Source: Streptomyces angustmyceticus (GTDB lineage Bacteria > Actinomycetota > Actinomycetes > Streptomycetales > Streptomycetaceae). Taken from it: a stretch of DNA of 64,000 nt. The stretch is taken from the NCBI RefSeq assembly GCF_019933235.1, contig NZ_CP082945.1:4278001-4342000 (forward strand), in the 5' to 3' direction. Positions 45,145 to 53,578 of the stretch are shown here, piece after piece. A program made the translations under genes and the position numbers. Numbering within the stretch: the stretch's first letter is position 1; the number at the start of each line of letters is the position of its first letter. Below the pieces are notes generated by a model, which saw only the letters and a list, made by a program, of their open reading frames with translations, did not search any database and had not been told where the DNA came from.

Positions 45145-45990
45145 ATGACGCCCGCAACCGAGCGCAAGCTCGCCAGGAACGCCGCACGCGCCTGCCTGCT
45201 GATCTTTCTCGCGATCGTCGTCGCGCGCTTCTTCGTCGACATTCCCTACGGGTGGGGCTGGATCCCCCTGGGCCTGTGGATACTGATCACGCTCGGCGCG
45301 AACCGCCGGGCGGCCCGCGCCGAGGGGGACGGTCCGACGGGCCCGGCCGTGGCACCGGTGGCCGTCGCCGCCCCGGTCACCGGCCGCTGGAAGGCCCTCA
45401 ACAGCCCCGCCGACAAGGTCCCCAGCCATGGCACCCGGGCCTACGGGCAGACGTACGCGATCGACATCGTGGCGGAACCGGAGCCGGGTTCCAGGCCCGC
45501 CTTCGGCTGGTGGCCCCTGGTCCGGCGCAACGAGGACTTCCCCGCCTTCGGCGCGCCCCTGTTCGCCGTCGCCGACGCCACCGTCGTCCACGCCGAGGAC
45601 GGCAGCCGCGACCACCTCAGCCGCACGTCCTGGCCCGCGGTCGTCTATCTGCTCGCCCTGGAGGGCCCGGCCCGCGCGCTCGGCGGCACCCGCCCGATGC
45701 TCGGCAACCACGTGATCCTCGACCTGGGCAACGGCGTCCACGCGCTCTACGCCCATGTGCGCCGCGGTTCGCTCACCGTCCGTACGGGCGACCGGGTGCG
45801 GGCCGGGGACACCCTCGGCCAGTGCGGCGACTCCGGCAACAGCAGCGAGCCGCACGTCCACTTCCAGCTCATGGACGCCGCCGACCCGGTCACCGCCCAG
45901 GGCATCCCGTTCACCTGGCAGGGCATCGGTGTCCCGCGCAACGGCGAGGCGTTCGAGGCCGGGACGACACGGACGACACCGGCGGGCTGA
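45145..45990 (+). CDS. Membrane-anchored M23 (LytM) family peptidase
   Basis: ATG 45145 follows GGGGGAGACGGA. The 281-aa protein has two N-terminal transmembrane helices (residues about 14-32 and 36-51) and an M23 domain. Zinc/catalytic residues: H and D in SHGTRAYGQTYAID, the YAHVRRGSLTVRTGDRVRAG block and SSEPHVHFQLMD with the HxH pair. M23 enzymes cut peptidoglycan crosslinks; one inactive ligand would be hard to exclude by eye. It is controlled with the ArsR-like gene upstream, so it may respond to a cell-wall or stress signal. Confidence 0.88.
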   Translation: MTPATERKLARNAARACLLIFLAIVVARFFVDIPYGWGWIPLGLWILITLGANRRAARAEGDGPTGPAVAPVAVAAPVTGRWKALNSPADKVPSHGTRAYGQTYAIDIVAEPEPGSRPAFGWWPLVRRNEDFPAFGAPLFAVADATVVHAEDGSRDHLSRTSWPAVVYLLALEGPARALGGTRPMLGNHVILDLGNGVHALYAHVRRGSLTVRTGDRVRAGDTLGQCGDSGNSSEPHVHFQLMDAADPVTAQGIPFTWQGIGVPRNGEAFEAGTTRTTPAG

Positions 45991-46093
45991 CCGGCCGGCA
46001 GGTCCCTCGGCCGCTCCCGTGTGCCTGCTGTCCGCCCAACCGTCCTACGGGGGAGCGGAGTTGACCGCCGGTCCCGGTGCCCGCGAGGAGGCG

Positions 46094-46129
46094 CCGGGGC
46101 CGGCCGCTGCCGGCCGCTGCCGGCCCCGG
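46094..46129 (+). terminator. Terminator after the M23 gene
   Basis: CCGGGGCCGGC (46094-46104) is repeated in inverse orientation at 46119-46129. The loop repeats CGCTGCCGGC units. It lies about 100 bp after the stop. Confidence 0.5.
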
Positions 46130-46177
46130 CCGGTCCCCCGTCCCCCGAATCCGGCGGCGCCTGTCGGTGCCGCCTCG

Positions 46178-46183
46178 TAGGCT
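46178..46183 (+). promoter_or_regulatory. -10 element for a leaderless gene
   Basis: TAGGCT ends 7 bp before the ATG at 46191, without a ribosome site between. The arrangement is identical to that of purD. Confidence 0.5.
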
Positions 46184-46190
46184 GGCGTAC

Positions 46191-46988
46191 ATGCCTCCCG
46201 CCGCCCGGAAGCCGCGCCCGCGCCGGTACGACCCGAAGAAGACCCGCAGCGCCGTCACGGCCCAGCTCGCTCACGTCCAGCAGGCCGTACGCGCCCTCGC
46301 ACCCGGCCAGTTGGCGCTGCCGACCCGGCTCGGCGACTGGACGGTGCGCGAGCTGGTGGCGCATCTGTCCATGGCCGTGGGGAGCGTGGCGCGCAGTCTG
46401 GAGGGGCCGGTTCCGGAGCGGGCGGAGGCCACCCTGCTGGAGTGGTCGTCGGCGACCGCGCCGCGCGCCGTCGACATCGACGAGCGCACCCGCGCCCTGG
46501 CCGCCGCGCACGACCCCGTGGCGCTGCTGGAGCGCACCGCGGCGGAGTTCGCCGAGACGGTCGCGACGGTGCCGGACGACCGGCTGCTGCCGGTCCGCCC
46601 CGGCGCGATGCCGCTGGCCGAGGTCCTCGTCACCCGCTGCGTCGAACTCGTCGTGCACTCCGACGACCTCGCGGCCGCGACCGGCACGGTGATCCCCTTC
46701 GACCGCCAGGCACTGGCTGCCACCACCCGCCTGCTGGCCGACACCCTGGCGGACCGGGCGCCCGGCGGATCGGTGGAGCTGCGCATTCCGCCGTTCGCCG
46801 TGGTGCAGTGCGTGGCGGGCCCCCGGCACACCCGCGGCACCCCGCCGAACGTCGTCGAGACCGACCCGCTGACCTGGATCCGGCTGGCCGCCGGCCGGAC
46901 GTCCTGGGCCGAGGAGCTGGGAGCCGCCACCATCAGCGCCAGCGGCGAACGCTCCGGCCTCGGCGGCCTCCTGCCGCTGCTGAGCTGA
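46191..46988 (+). CDS. MDMPI/DinB-like protein with SCP-like C-terminal domain
   Basis: The 265-aa protein has an N-terminal four-helix maleylpyruvate-isomerase-type domain (VTAQLAHVQQAVRALAPGQL, PTRLGDWTVRELVAHLSMAV with the usual metal-site His, CVELVVHSDDLAAATG with a second His). A C-terminal alpha/beta domain like a sterol-carrier fold follows (VVETDPLTWIRLAAGRTSWA). Actinobacteria have many such proteins, some dependent on mycothiol. Its substrate is unknown. It appears to be a leaderless single gene between hairpins. Confidence 0.8.
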   Translation: MPPAARKPRPRRYDPKKTRSAVTAQLAHVQQAVRALAPGQLALPTRLGDWTVRELVAHLSMAVGSVARSLEGPVPERAEATLLEWSSATAPRAVDIDERTRALAAAHDPVALLERTAAEFAETVATVPDDRLLPVRPGAMPLAEVLVTRCVELVVHSDDLAAATGTVIPFDRQALAATTRLLADTLADRAPGGSVELRIPPFAVVQCVAGPRHTRGTPPNVVETDPLTWIRLAAGRTSWAEELGAATISASGERSGLGGLLPLLS

Positions 46989-46995
46989 CGGCCAC

Positions 46996-47044
46996 GGGCC
47001 GGGCGCCCCGCACCGCCGGCGGCGAACGGCCGGGCGCCCGGCCC
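46996..47044 (+). terminator. Terminator after the MDMPI/SCP-like gene
   Basis: GGGCCGGGCGCC (46996-47007) pairs perfectly with GGCGCCCGGCCC (47033-47044), 8 bp after the stop. Confidence 0.65.
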
Positions 47045-47245
47045 GCGCCGGCCGCGGCCGAGGGGGCGTCGCGCATCTCACACGAAGCGGAACCCGCCCC
47101 CGCACCGCAAGATCCACACCGGCCGCGTCGCGCGCCCCGCACCCCGCGGCGCACCAGGTGGGCCAAGGGATCCGGGGCGTGCGGCGCAGCCGGCACGCGC
47201 CCCTTGGACGCCGTGGCCACGTCAAATCCCACCCGTGTGATTCAT

Positions 47246-47288
47246 GCACTCATCCAGGTCCGGGGCCATCCCCGGTTCGGATGAATGC
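47246..47288. promoter_or_regulatory. Nested inverted repeat overlapping the purF promoter
   Basis: GCACTCATCC (47246-47255) and GGATGAATGC (47279-47288) match in 9 of 10 pairs and enclose CCGGGG-CCAT-CCCCGG. The right arm overlaps the probable -35 of purF. It is placed where a purine-responsive repressor could act. Confidence 0.45.
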
Positions 47289-47312
47289 GCGACCTGCCCT
47301 AGACTCGGTGCC

Positions 47313-48872
47313 GTGCCACGTGGTGACGGACGACTCAACCACGACCTGCTCCCCGGCGAGAAGGGCCCCCAGGACGCTTGCGGCGTCTTCGGTGTCTGGG
47401 CTCCGGGTGAAGAGGTCGCCAAACTCACCTATTTCGGGCTGTATGCGCTGCAGCACCGTGGACAGGAGTCCGCGGGCATCGCGGTGAGCAACGGCTCCCA
47501 GATCCTCGTCTTCAAGGACATGGGCCTGGTGTCCCAGGTCTTCGACGAGACTTCCCTCGGCTCTCTCCAGGGCCATATCGCCGTGGGCCATGCCCGCTAC
47601 TCCACCACCGGTGCCTCGGTGTGGGAGAACGCCCAGCCGACGTTCCGTGCGACCGCGCACGGCTCGATCGCGCTCGGCCACAACGGCAACCTGGTGAACA
47701 CCGCCGAGCTGGCGGATCTGGTCTCCGCGCTGCCCCGTGAGGGCGGCCGGGCGACCCAGGTCGCGGCCACCAACGACACCGACCTGGTCACGGCGCTGCT
47801 GGCCGGCCAGGTCGACGAGGACGGCAAGCCGCTGACCGTCGAGGAGGCCGCCCCGCGCGTCCTGCCGAAGGTCCAGGGCGCCTTCTCGCTCTGCTTCATG
47901 GACGAGCACACGCTCTACGCCGCCCGCGACCCGCAGGGCATCCGCCCGCTGGTCCTCGGCCGCCTGGAGCGCGGCTGGGTGGTGGCCTCCGAGACCGCCG
48001 CCCTCGACATCTGCGGCGCCAGCTTCATCCGGGAGATCGAGCCCGGCGAGATGGTCGCCATCGACGAGAACGGCCTGCGCAGCAGCCGCTTCGCCGAGGC
48101 CCGCCCCAAGGGCTGTGTCTTCGAGTACGTCTACCTCGCCCGCCCGGACACCGACATCGCCGGCCGCAATGTGTACCTCTCCCGCGTGGAGATGGGCCGC
48201 AAGCTGGCCGCCGAGGCCCCGGCCGACGCCGACCTGGTGATAGCGACGCCGGAGTCCGGCACGCCCGCCGCCGTCGGATACGCCGAGGCCAGCGGCATCC
48301 CCTACGGCTCCGGCCTGGTCAAGAACTCCTACGTCGGCCGGACCTTCATCCAGCCCTCGCAGACCATCCGCCAGCTCGGTATCCGTCTCAAGCTCAACCC
48401 GCTCAAGGAAGTCATCCGCGGCAAGCGCCTGGTGGTCGTCGACGACTCGATCGTCCGCGGCAACACCCAGCGCGCCCTGGTGCGGATGCTGCGCGAGGCC
48501 GGTGCGGCCGAGGTCCACATCCGGATCTCGTCCCCGCCGATCAAATGGCCGTGCTTCTTCGGCATCGACTTCGCCACCCGCGCGGAGCTGATCGCCAACG
48601 GGCTGAGCGTGGAGGAGATCGGCAAGTCGCTGGGCGCCGATTCGCTCGCGTACATCTCCATCGACGGCATGATCGAGGCGACCACCATCGCGAAGCCGAA
48701 CCTCTGCCGCGCCTGCTTCGACGGCGAGTACCCGATGGACCTGCCCGACCCGGACCTGCTGGGCAAGCACCTCCTGGAGTCGGAGACCGCGAGCCGGACG
48801 AAGTCCGATGTGGACGGCGTCCAGACGCTCACCGCCGGGGTCGGCGGCGCCGACGCGCTGCGTCGCCCGTAG
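47313..48872 (+). CDS. purF: Amidophosphoribosyltransferase
   Basis: The 519-aa enzyme makes phosphoribosylamine from PRPP and glutamine, the committed step of purine synthesis. The N-terminal Ntn glutaminase has its nucleophile at C23 after the propeptide MPRGDGRLNHDLLPGEKGPQ, the form that is cleaved in actinobacteria. Further motifs are YALQHRGQESAGIA, GHARYSTTG and GHNGNLVN. The PRPP loop is VVVDDSIVRGNTQ, and cysteines for an iron-sulfur cluster are present (CGASF, WPCFFG, LCRACFDG). The GTG at 47313 is 7 bp after TAGACT and seems leaderless. purM follows after 34 bp. Confidence 0.97.
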   Translation: MPRGDGRLNHDLLPGEKGPQDACGVFGVWAPGEEVAKLTYFGLYALQHRGQESAGIAVSNGSQILVFKDMGLVSQVFDETSLGSLQGHIAVGHARYSTTGASVWENAQPTFRATAHGSIALGHNGNLVNTAELADLVSALPREGGRATQVAATNDTDLVTALLAGQVDEDGKPLTVEEAAPRVLPKVQGAFSLCFMDEHTLYAARDPQGIRPLVLGRLERGWVVASETAALDICGASFIREIEPGEMVAIDENGLRSSRFAEARPKGCVFEYVYLARPDTDIAGRNVYLSRVEMGRKLAAEAPADADLVIATPESGTPAAVGYAEASGIPYGSGLVKNSYVGRTFIQPSQTIRQLGIRLKLNPLKEVIRGKRLVVVDDSIVRGNTQRALVRMLREAGAAEVHIRISSPPIKWPCFFGIDFATRAELIANGLSVEEIGKSLGADSLAYISIDGMIEATTIAKPNLCRACFDGEYPMDLPDPDLLGKHLLESETASRTKSDVDGVQTLTAGVGGADALRRP

Positions 48873-48906
48873 AGCTCGTTCACACACGACAGGAAAGTGC
48901 TCAGCC

Positions 48907-49977
48907 ATGTCCGCTGAATCCTCCGGTGCCAGCTACGCCGCCGCGGGCGTCGACATCGAAGCCGGCGACCGCGCCGTGGACCTCATGAAGGAGTGGGTGA
49001 AGAAGGCCACCCGCCCCGAGGTCGTCGGCGGCCTGGGCGGCTTCGCCGGCCTCTTCGACGCCTCCGCCCTCAAGCGGTACGAGCGCCCGCTGCTCGCCTC
49101 CGCGACCGACGGCGTCGGCACCAAGGTCGACATCGCCCGCAAGATGGGCGTCTACGACAGCATCGGCCACGACCTCGTCGGCATGGTCGTCGACGACCTG
49201 GTCGTCTGCGGCGCCGAACCGCTGTTCATGACCGACTACATCTGCGTCGGCAAGGTCTACCCGGAGCGGGTCGCCGCGATCGTCAAGGGCATCGCCGAGG
49301 GCTGTGTGCTGGCCGGCTGCGCGCTGGTCGGCGGCGAGACCGCGGAGCACCCGGGGCTGCTGGGCGCGGACGAGTTCGACGTCGCCGGCGCCGGTACGGG
49401 CGTCGTCGAGGCGGACCGGGTGCTGGGCGCGGATCGTATCCGTACGGGCGACGCGGTGATCGCCATGGCGTCCTCCGGGCTTCACTCGAACGGGTACTCG
49501 CTGGTCCGCCATGTGCTGTTCGACCGGGCCGGAATGGCTCTGGACCGGGAGGTTCCGGAGTTCGGCCGCACGCTCGGCGAGGAGCTCCTGGAGCCCACCA
49601 AGATCTACTCGCTGGACTGTCTGGCGCTGACCCGCACGACCGAGGTGCACGCCTTCTCGCACATCACCGGTGGCGGCCTCGCCAACAACCTCGCCCGGGT
49701 CATCCCGGACGGCCTGCACGCCACCGTCGACCGCACCACCTGGACGCCGGGCCCGGTCTTCGACCTGGTCGGCGCGGCCGGCTCGGTCGCCCGCCCGGAG
49801 CTGGAGAAGACCCTGAACATGGGCGTCGGCATGATGGCCGTCGTGCCGCAGGGCTCGGTGGAGGCCGCCTTGACCACGCTGGCCGACCGGGGTGTGGACG
49901 CCTGGGTCAGCGGCGAGATCACCGACCGCGGTGACCGCGCCGAGGCAGTGACCCTGACCGGTGACTACGCGAGCTGA
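48907..49977 (+). CDS. purM: AIR synthetase
   Basis: The 356-aa enzyme closes the imidazole ring (FGAM plus ATP to AIR). Motifs: SYAAAGVDIEAGDRAVD, LASATDGVGTKVDIA (substrate loop), HDLVGMVVDDLVVCGAEPLF, GGETAEHPGLL, SSGLHSNGYSLVR, HITGGGLANNL and the C-terminal NMGVGMMAVV. ATG 48907 has AGGAAAG 10 bp upstream. It is the second gene of a purF-purM operon that ends at a hairpin. Confidence 0.98.
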   Translation: MSAESSGASYAAAGVDIEAGDRAVDLMKEWVKKATRPEVVGGLGGFAGLFDASALKRYERPLLASATDGVGTKVDIARKMGVYDSIGHDLVGMVVDDLVVCGAEPLFMTDYICVGKVYPERVAAIVKGIAEGCVLAGCALVGGETAEHPGLLGADEFDVAGAGTGVVEADRVLGADRIRTGDAVIAMASSGLHSNGYSLVRHVLFDRAGMALDREVPEFGRTLGEELLEPTKIYSLDCLALTRTTEVHAFSHITGGGLANNLARVIPDGLHATVDRTTWTPGPVFDLVGAAGSVARPELEKTLNMGVGMMAVVPQGSVEAALTTLADRGVDAWVSGEITDRGDRAEAVTLTGDYAS

Positions 49978-50079
49978 GCGGACGGATCTCTCCCGTGGCC
50001 TCCGGGCCGCGGGAGGGGCCACCCTCCCGGGAAGCCGTCGCTACGGCCGCGGTCCCCGGGGTCATCCGGGCAGCACAGA

Positions 50080-50109
50080 ACCCGGTCCGGGCAAAGCCCA
50101 GGACCGGGT
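50080..50109. terminator. purM terminator facing the DUF3073 gene
   Basis: ACCCGGTCC-GGGC pairs with GCCC-(A)-GGACCGGGT around AAA. It lies between the convergent ends at 49977 and 50144. Confidence 0.8.
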
Positions 50110-50143
50110 CCGTGATGCTGTTATGGGTGCCGCGAGCAGAGAC

Positions 50144-50389
50144 TCAAGCGCGACGACGCTGGTCCGACGAGTCGCCCTCGTCCTCTTCGTCGTCGTTGTA
50201 CAGCTCTGCGTACCGTGCGTACGGGTCGTCGTCCTCGTCATCCTCGAACGGCTCTCCGTTCGGAGGCTGCTGGTTCGACTGCGTTGCACCCAGCTCGTCG
50301 GCCAGTCGTGAGAGATCCGTCCCACCGCTGCTGTACTTCAGCTGGCGGGCGACCTTTGTCTGCTTGGCCTTGGCCCGGCCGCGCCCCAT
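50144..50389 (-). CDS. DUF3073 protein
   Basis: The 81-aa protein begins MGRGRAKAKQTKVARQLKYS, the basic signature of DUF3073, and continues to a highly acidic tail (EPFEDDEDDDPYARYAEL, DDEEDEGD). It is small, charged and soluble, with no enzyme motif. The family is conserved in actinobacteria beside purM; its function is unknown. An RNA- or ribosome-associated role would fit the basic head, but this is speculation. Confidence 0.92.
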   Translation of the reverse strand: MGRGRAKAKQTKVARQLKYSSGGTDLSRLADELGATQSNQQPPNGEPFEDDEDDDPYARYAELYNDDEEDEGDSSDQRRRA

Positions 50390-50706
50390 GGGTCGACCCC
50401 CTCAATGACGGGGCTCGATGGCCCCAGAGTCTTGACACGCGTTCATGGATCAGAGCGGGCTCTCGACAGAGAGACCGGCCCGTAGGGCTTTAACGGTACC
50501 TGCTTCCGCGGCCATACGGTACGTCGCCCGCATCACCCGCCGCTCGGCACGACCGGCAAGGTGCCCCGTCCCCGCTGGTCAACTGCGATTTTAACCTGTC
50601 CTGTACGGCGACCCGCCGACGGGTGGTGAGGGATATCTCCCCCGACCGTCCGCGGCGGGCCGCGCAAGGCTGTGTTTTTGGCCGATCGGGCCGCCGTCCG
50701 GCCGGG
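50390..50706. other. Upstream region of the DUF3073 gene and 3' side of vdh
   Basis: In these 317 bp I see no gene. On the minus strand, TAAAAT (complement of 50588-50593) could be a -10 for the DUF3073 gene, with no clear -35. A lone plus-strand TTGACA (50432-50437) has no matching -10. No strong vdh terminator is visible. Confidence 0.4.
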
Positions 50707-51810
50707 TCAGACCCGCCGCGCCTCCGCCATGCGCTGCTCGGCCAGACGGTCGGCGGCCGCGGCGGGCGGAATGCCGTCGGCCTTCGCACGGGCGAATATC
50801 GCCAGCGTGGTGTCGAAGATCTTCGCCGCCTTGGTCTTGCAGCGGTCGAAGTCGAAGCCGTGCAGCTCGTCGGCCACCTGGATGACGCCGCCGGCGTTCA
50901 CGACGTAGTCGGGGGCGTAGAGGATGCCGCGGTCGGACAGGTCCTTCTCGACGCCGGGGTGGGCGAGCTGGTTGTTGGCCGCGCCGCAGACCACCTTCGC
51001 GGTCAGCACCGGCAGCGACTCGTCGCTCAGCGCGCCGCCCAGCGCGCATGGCGCATACACGTCCAGGCCCTCGGTACGGATCAGTTCCTCGGTGTCCGCA
51101 ACCGCCGTGACCTGCGGGTACTTGGCGCGGACCCGGGCCACCGAGTCGGCGCGGACATCCGTGATCACGACCTCGGCGCCGTCCTGGAGGAGGTGCTCGA
51201 CGAGGAGGTGGCCGACCTTGCCGACGCCCGCGATGCCCACCTTTCGGCCGCGCAGCGTCGGGTCGCCCCAGGCGTGCTGGGCCGAGGCGCGCATGCCCTG
51301 GAAGACGCCGTAGGCGGTCAGGACGGAGGAGTCGCCGGCGCCGCCGTTCTGGGGGGAGCGGCCGGTGGTCCACTTGTTCGTACGGGAGACGACGTCCATG
51401 TCGGCGACGTAGGTGCCGACGTCGCAGGCGGTGACGTAGCGGCCGCCGAGCGAGGCCACGAACCGGCCGTAGGCGAGCAGGAGTTCCTCGGTCTTGATCA
51501 GGTCGGGGTCACCGATGATCACGGCCTTGCCGCCGCCGTGGTCCAGCCCGGCGAGGGCGTTCTTGTAGGACATGCCGCGCGAGAGGTTCAGGGCGTCCAG
51601 CACGGCCTCCTCCTCGGAGGCGTAGGCGTGGAAGCGGGTGCCGCCGAGGGCGGGGCCCAGGGCGGTGCTGTGGATGGCGATCACGGCCTTCAGGCCGCTG
51701 GCACGGTCCTGGCAGAGAACGACCTGCTCGTGGCCCCCCTGCTCCGATCGGAACAGGGTGTGCAGAACGCCGCCGTCGGTGCCGGCGTGGGCCGGACGTA
51801 CGTCAGTCAC
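50707..51810 (-). CDS. vdh: Valine (branched-chain amino acid) dehydrogenase
   Basis: The 367-aa NAD-dependent enzyme removes the amino group from valine and related amino acids, feeding acyl-CoA precursors. Motifs: ALGPALGGTRFHAYASEEE, YKNALAGLDHGGGKAV with the catalytic lysine, GRYVTACDVGTYVADMD, NAD-binding GIAGVGKVGHLL, and PCALGGALSDESLP. The GTG at 51810 (VTDVRPAHAG) is chosen because GGGAG lies 8-10 bp upstream; ATG 51825 lacks a ribosome site. The neighbours match the known vdh locus. Confidence 0.95.
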   Translation of the reverse strand: MTDVRPAHAGTDGGVLHTLFRSEQGGHEQVVLCQDRASGLKAVIAIHSTALGPALGGTRFHAYASEEEAVLDALNLSRGMSYKNALAGLDHGGGKAVIIGDPDLIKTEELLLAYGRFVASLGGRYVTACDVGTYVADMDVVSRTNKWTTGRSPQNGGAGDSSVLTAYGVFQGMRASAQHAWGDPTLRGRKVGIAGVGKVGHLLVEHLLQDGAEVVITDVRADSVARVRAKYPQVTAVADTEELIRTEGLDVYAPCALGGALSDESLPVLTAKVVCGAANNQLAHPGVEKDLSDRGILYAPDYVVNAGGVIQVADELHGFDFDRCKTKAAKIFDTTLAIFARAKADGIPPAAAADRLAEQRMAEARRV

Positions 51811-52022
51811 TGTGGTGACTCCCATAAGTCGCGAAGGACGCCCTCCTTCGGGTGGGGAGGGCCGGTTGAAAAGAGCGTAAGACCTGCGGGGCCGGTTGAT
51901 CGGTCGGGTGCCCAGGATCACCCTCTCCCGGGGGACGGGCATGGGACGATCTGGTCGTATCGCAGGCCGGCGGGGGCCCTCCGGATCTCCCGGCGGTGGA
52001 CTTCCCCTTTGAAGGAGCGGGC

Positions 52023-52859
52023 GTGGCCCTGGCGTCGTCGGTGAAGGTCCCGTACATGGCATATCTGCGGGTCTACGAGCCGCTGGCCGCGTTCCCCGAA
52101 CCGGAGCGCTCCCATTGGGCGCGCTATGCCAAACGGGAGGACACCCCCACCGCCCAGGACGAGCAGCGCCGGGCGCTGGCCGACCTGCTGGCGACCCCGC
52201 CGGTGCCGGTCCCGGTGCACGAGAGCGCCGACGCCTTCGTCGCCGTGGTGGACGAGGTGACCTGCGTCTGCCCCTGGCGCACCCGGCTGCGCGGCTGGCA
52301 GGCCCTGGAGGCGCTGGACGAGCTGCTCCCGGCGTCGGTGCTGGACGCGGCGCTGCCGCCGGTGGTGCGGATGCAGGCGGCCGGCGACTACGAGCGGTGG
52401 CGGGAGCGCAACCCGGACGCCAGGCCCTGGATCCGCGGCGCCGCCTGGCACGTCCCGGTCCGCTGGTTCGTGCTGTTCGACGACGACGAGCGGGAGTACA
52501 CGAAGGGTGAGCAGGCGCCCGTGATGCGTTACCGCACGCCCATGGTCGAGGCGCGGCGACGGGTCGCCCGGGGGCTGCGCACGCTGCGCGACGCCCTGGA
52601 AGAGGGGCCGCTGATCGACGGCCTGGTAGATGTGGGGCGCTGGCTCGAGGAATTCCATCCGCGCTCGCTCGTGGAGCTGGACTACGGAGGGCTGGTGCAC
52701 GCGGTGCCCGAGGAACAGCTCGCCGAGGACCGCTCCGCCGCCGAGGTGGCGGAGGGGCTCGCGGCGCTGCGCGAGGGGGACGGCGAGCGGGCCGGGGTCG
52801 CGTACGAGAAGCTTTCCCAGCGGTGGCGGGCGGTGCGGGAACGCCAGTTCTCCAGCTGA
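52023..52859 (+). CDS. Conserved Streptomyces protein of unknown function
   Basis: The GTG at 52023 has GAAGGAG 5 bp upstream. The 278-aa soluble protein begins VALASSVKVPYMAYLRVYEPL. It contains PFVAVVDEVTCVCPWRTRL-like and WIRGAAWHVPVRWFVLFDDDE segments, is rich in Trp, Arg and Glu, and has an acidic helical C-terminus. No catalytic motif or membrane segment was recognised. It lies between vdh and bldC, as in other Streptomyces, and is divergent from vdh. Confidence 0.85.
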   Translation: MALASSVKVPYMAYLRVYEPLAAFPEPERSHWARYAKREDTPTAQDEQRRALADLLATPPVPVPVHESADAFVAVVDEVTCVCPWRTRLRGWQALEALDELLPASVLDAALPPVVRMQAAGDYERWRERNPDARPWIRGAAWHVPVRWFVLFDDDEREYTKGEQAPVMRYRTPMVEARRRVARGLRTLRDALEEGPLIDGLVDVGRWLEEFHPRSLVELDYGGLVHAVPEEQLAEDRSAAEVAEGLAALREGDGERAGVAYEKLSQRWRAVRERQFSS

Positions 52860-53024
52860 GTGCCGGTGCGGTGCAATGGTAGGTATGCGGAATCGGTTCC
52901 TTCGCTTCGTGGTGGCCGGGCGGTAAAGGACGTAGGTCCCTATCCGGGCGATTGCCTCAAGCGTGACCTAAAGCACTGACTTCGGGTCTTGCTCCCAAGC
53001 CATACCCTCGTGCCAAAATAGGAC

Positions 53025-53047
53025 AAGGAGCCCGACGTGGGCTCCTT
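53025..53047 (+). terminator. Hairpin terminator upstream of bldC
   Basis: AAGGAGCCC pairs perfectly with GGGCTCCTT around GACGT. It probably ends transcription from the gene at 52023, though it is 165 bp past its stop. Confidence 0.65.
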
Positions 53048-53115
53048 CCGTCCAACTAAGGGCGGATAGATCGGTATTGCGCTCCTTGAGGGGTCTCGTG
53101 GCGACTGATCATGCT

Positions 53116-53130
53116 GTGACTGATCGTCAC
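53116..53130. promoter_or_regulatory. BldD-box-like palindrome upstream of bldC
   Basis: GTGAC-TGATC-GTCAC is a 15-bp inverted repeat whose outer half-sites match the TnAC...GTnA pattern of the BldD box; the inner CWG is GAT. bldC is a known member of the BldD regulon, so the site is credible. Confidence 0.6.
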
Positions 53131-53333
53131 GGACGGGTGACTGTCCGCTATGGCACGGTCCATCGGCTTCCGCCGAGGTTGAACACCTGAGAGGGCAATT
53201 CCATCGGTTTGGCCGACGTGGCTGGACAGATGGTGTAGTTGTAGTGCCGAGGACAAGCCGTTCGTCCTATAACCGACTCGGCCCGCGTCCGCCATTTCGG
53301 GCAACGCGGGTCAAGGTGCAGAATTTAGAGGAA

Positions 53334-53355
53334 AGAACCGTGATGGTTCGGTTCT
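53334..53355 (+). promoter_or_regulatory. Hairpin just upstream of the bldC ribosome site
   Basis: AGAACCG and CGGTTCT form a 7-bp stem around an 8-nt loop, ending 4 bp before GAGGAGG. It could tune translation initiation or mRNA stability. Confidence 0.45.
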
Positions 53356-53371
53356 CCCGAGGAGGCCGCTC

Positions 53372-53578
53372 ATGACCGCTCGCACCCCTGACGCCGAGCC
53401 GCTGCTTACCCCTGCCGAGGTTGCCACGATGTTCCGCGTGGACCCGAAGACGGTGACCCGTTGGGCCAAGGCAGGCAAGCTCACGTCCATCCGCACGCTC
53501 GGAGGGCATCGGCGTTACCGCGAGGCTGAGGTCCGCGCACTGCTCGCGGGTATCCCGCAGCAGCGCAGCGAGGCCTGA
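53372..53578 (+). CDS. bldC: Developmental regulator BldC (MerR-like DNA-binding protein)
   Basis: The 68-aa protein is a single winged-helix domain related to MerR without an effector domain: LLTPAEVATMFRVDPKTVTR, WAKAGKLTSIRTLGGHRRYR, then a recognition-wing end. BldC binds direct repeats cooperatively and keeps Streptomyces in vegetative growth by delaying sporulation genes. ATG 53372 follows GAGGAGG by about 6 bp. The leader is long with several candidate sites. An ideal terminator lies 155 bp downstream. Confidence 0.98.
   Translation: MTARTPDAEPLLTPAEVATMFRVDPKTVTRWAKAGKLTSIRTLGGHRRYREAEVRALLAGIPQQRSEA

Larger units (their letters stand above)
46989..47312. other. Intergenic region before purF
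   Basis: These 324 bp hold a terminator (46996-47044), about 190 bp of GC-rich sequence where I see nothing, a nested inverted repeat at 47246-47288 and the purF promoter (-35 TTCGGA 47276-47281, -10 TAGACT 47300-47305, 18 bp apart). Confidence 0.6.
52860..53371. other. Long leader/promoter region of bldC
   Basis: These 512 bp have no supported gene. They hold a 9-bp-stem hairpin (53025-53047), a BldD-like box (53116-53130), a second GTGAC-type half-site near 53137, and a hairpin over the start region (53334-53355). The size is unusual for a 68-codon gene and suggests complex control. Confidence 0.6.

Noticed and set aside
52876..52926. A 16-codon ORF (MVGMRNRFLRFVVAGR) after the gene at 52023
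   Set aside because: It has no ribosome site and is too short to support without conservation data.
53056..53304. A minus-strand 82-codon ORF in the bldC upstream region
   Set aside because: It has poor codon bias, no ribosome site and overlaps the probable bldC control sites.
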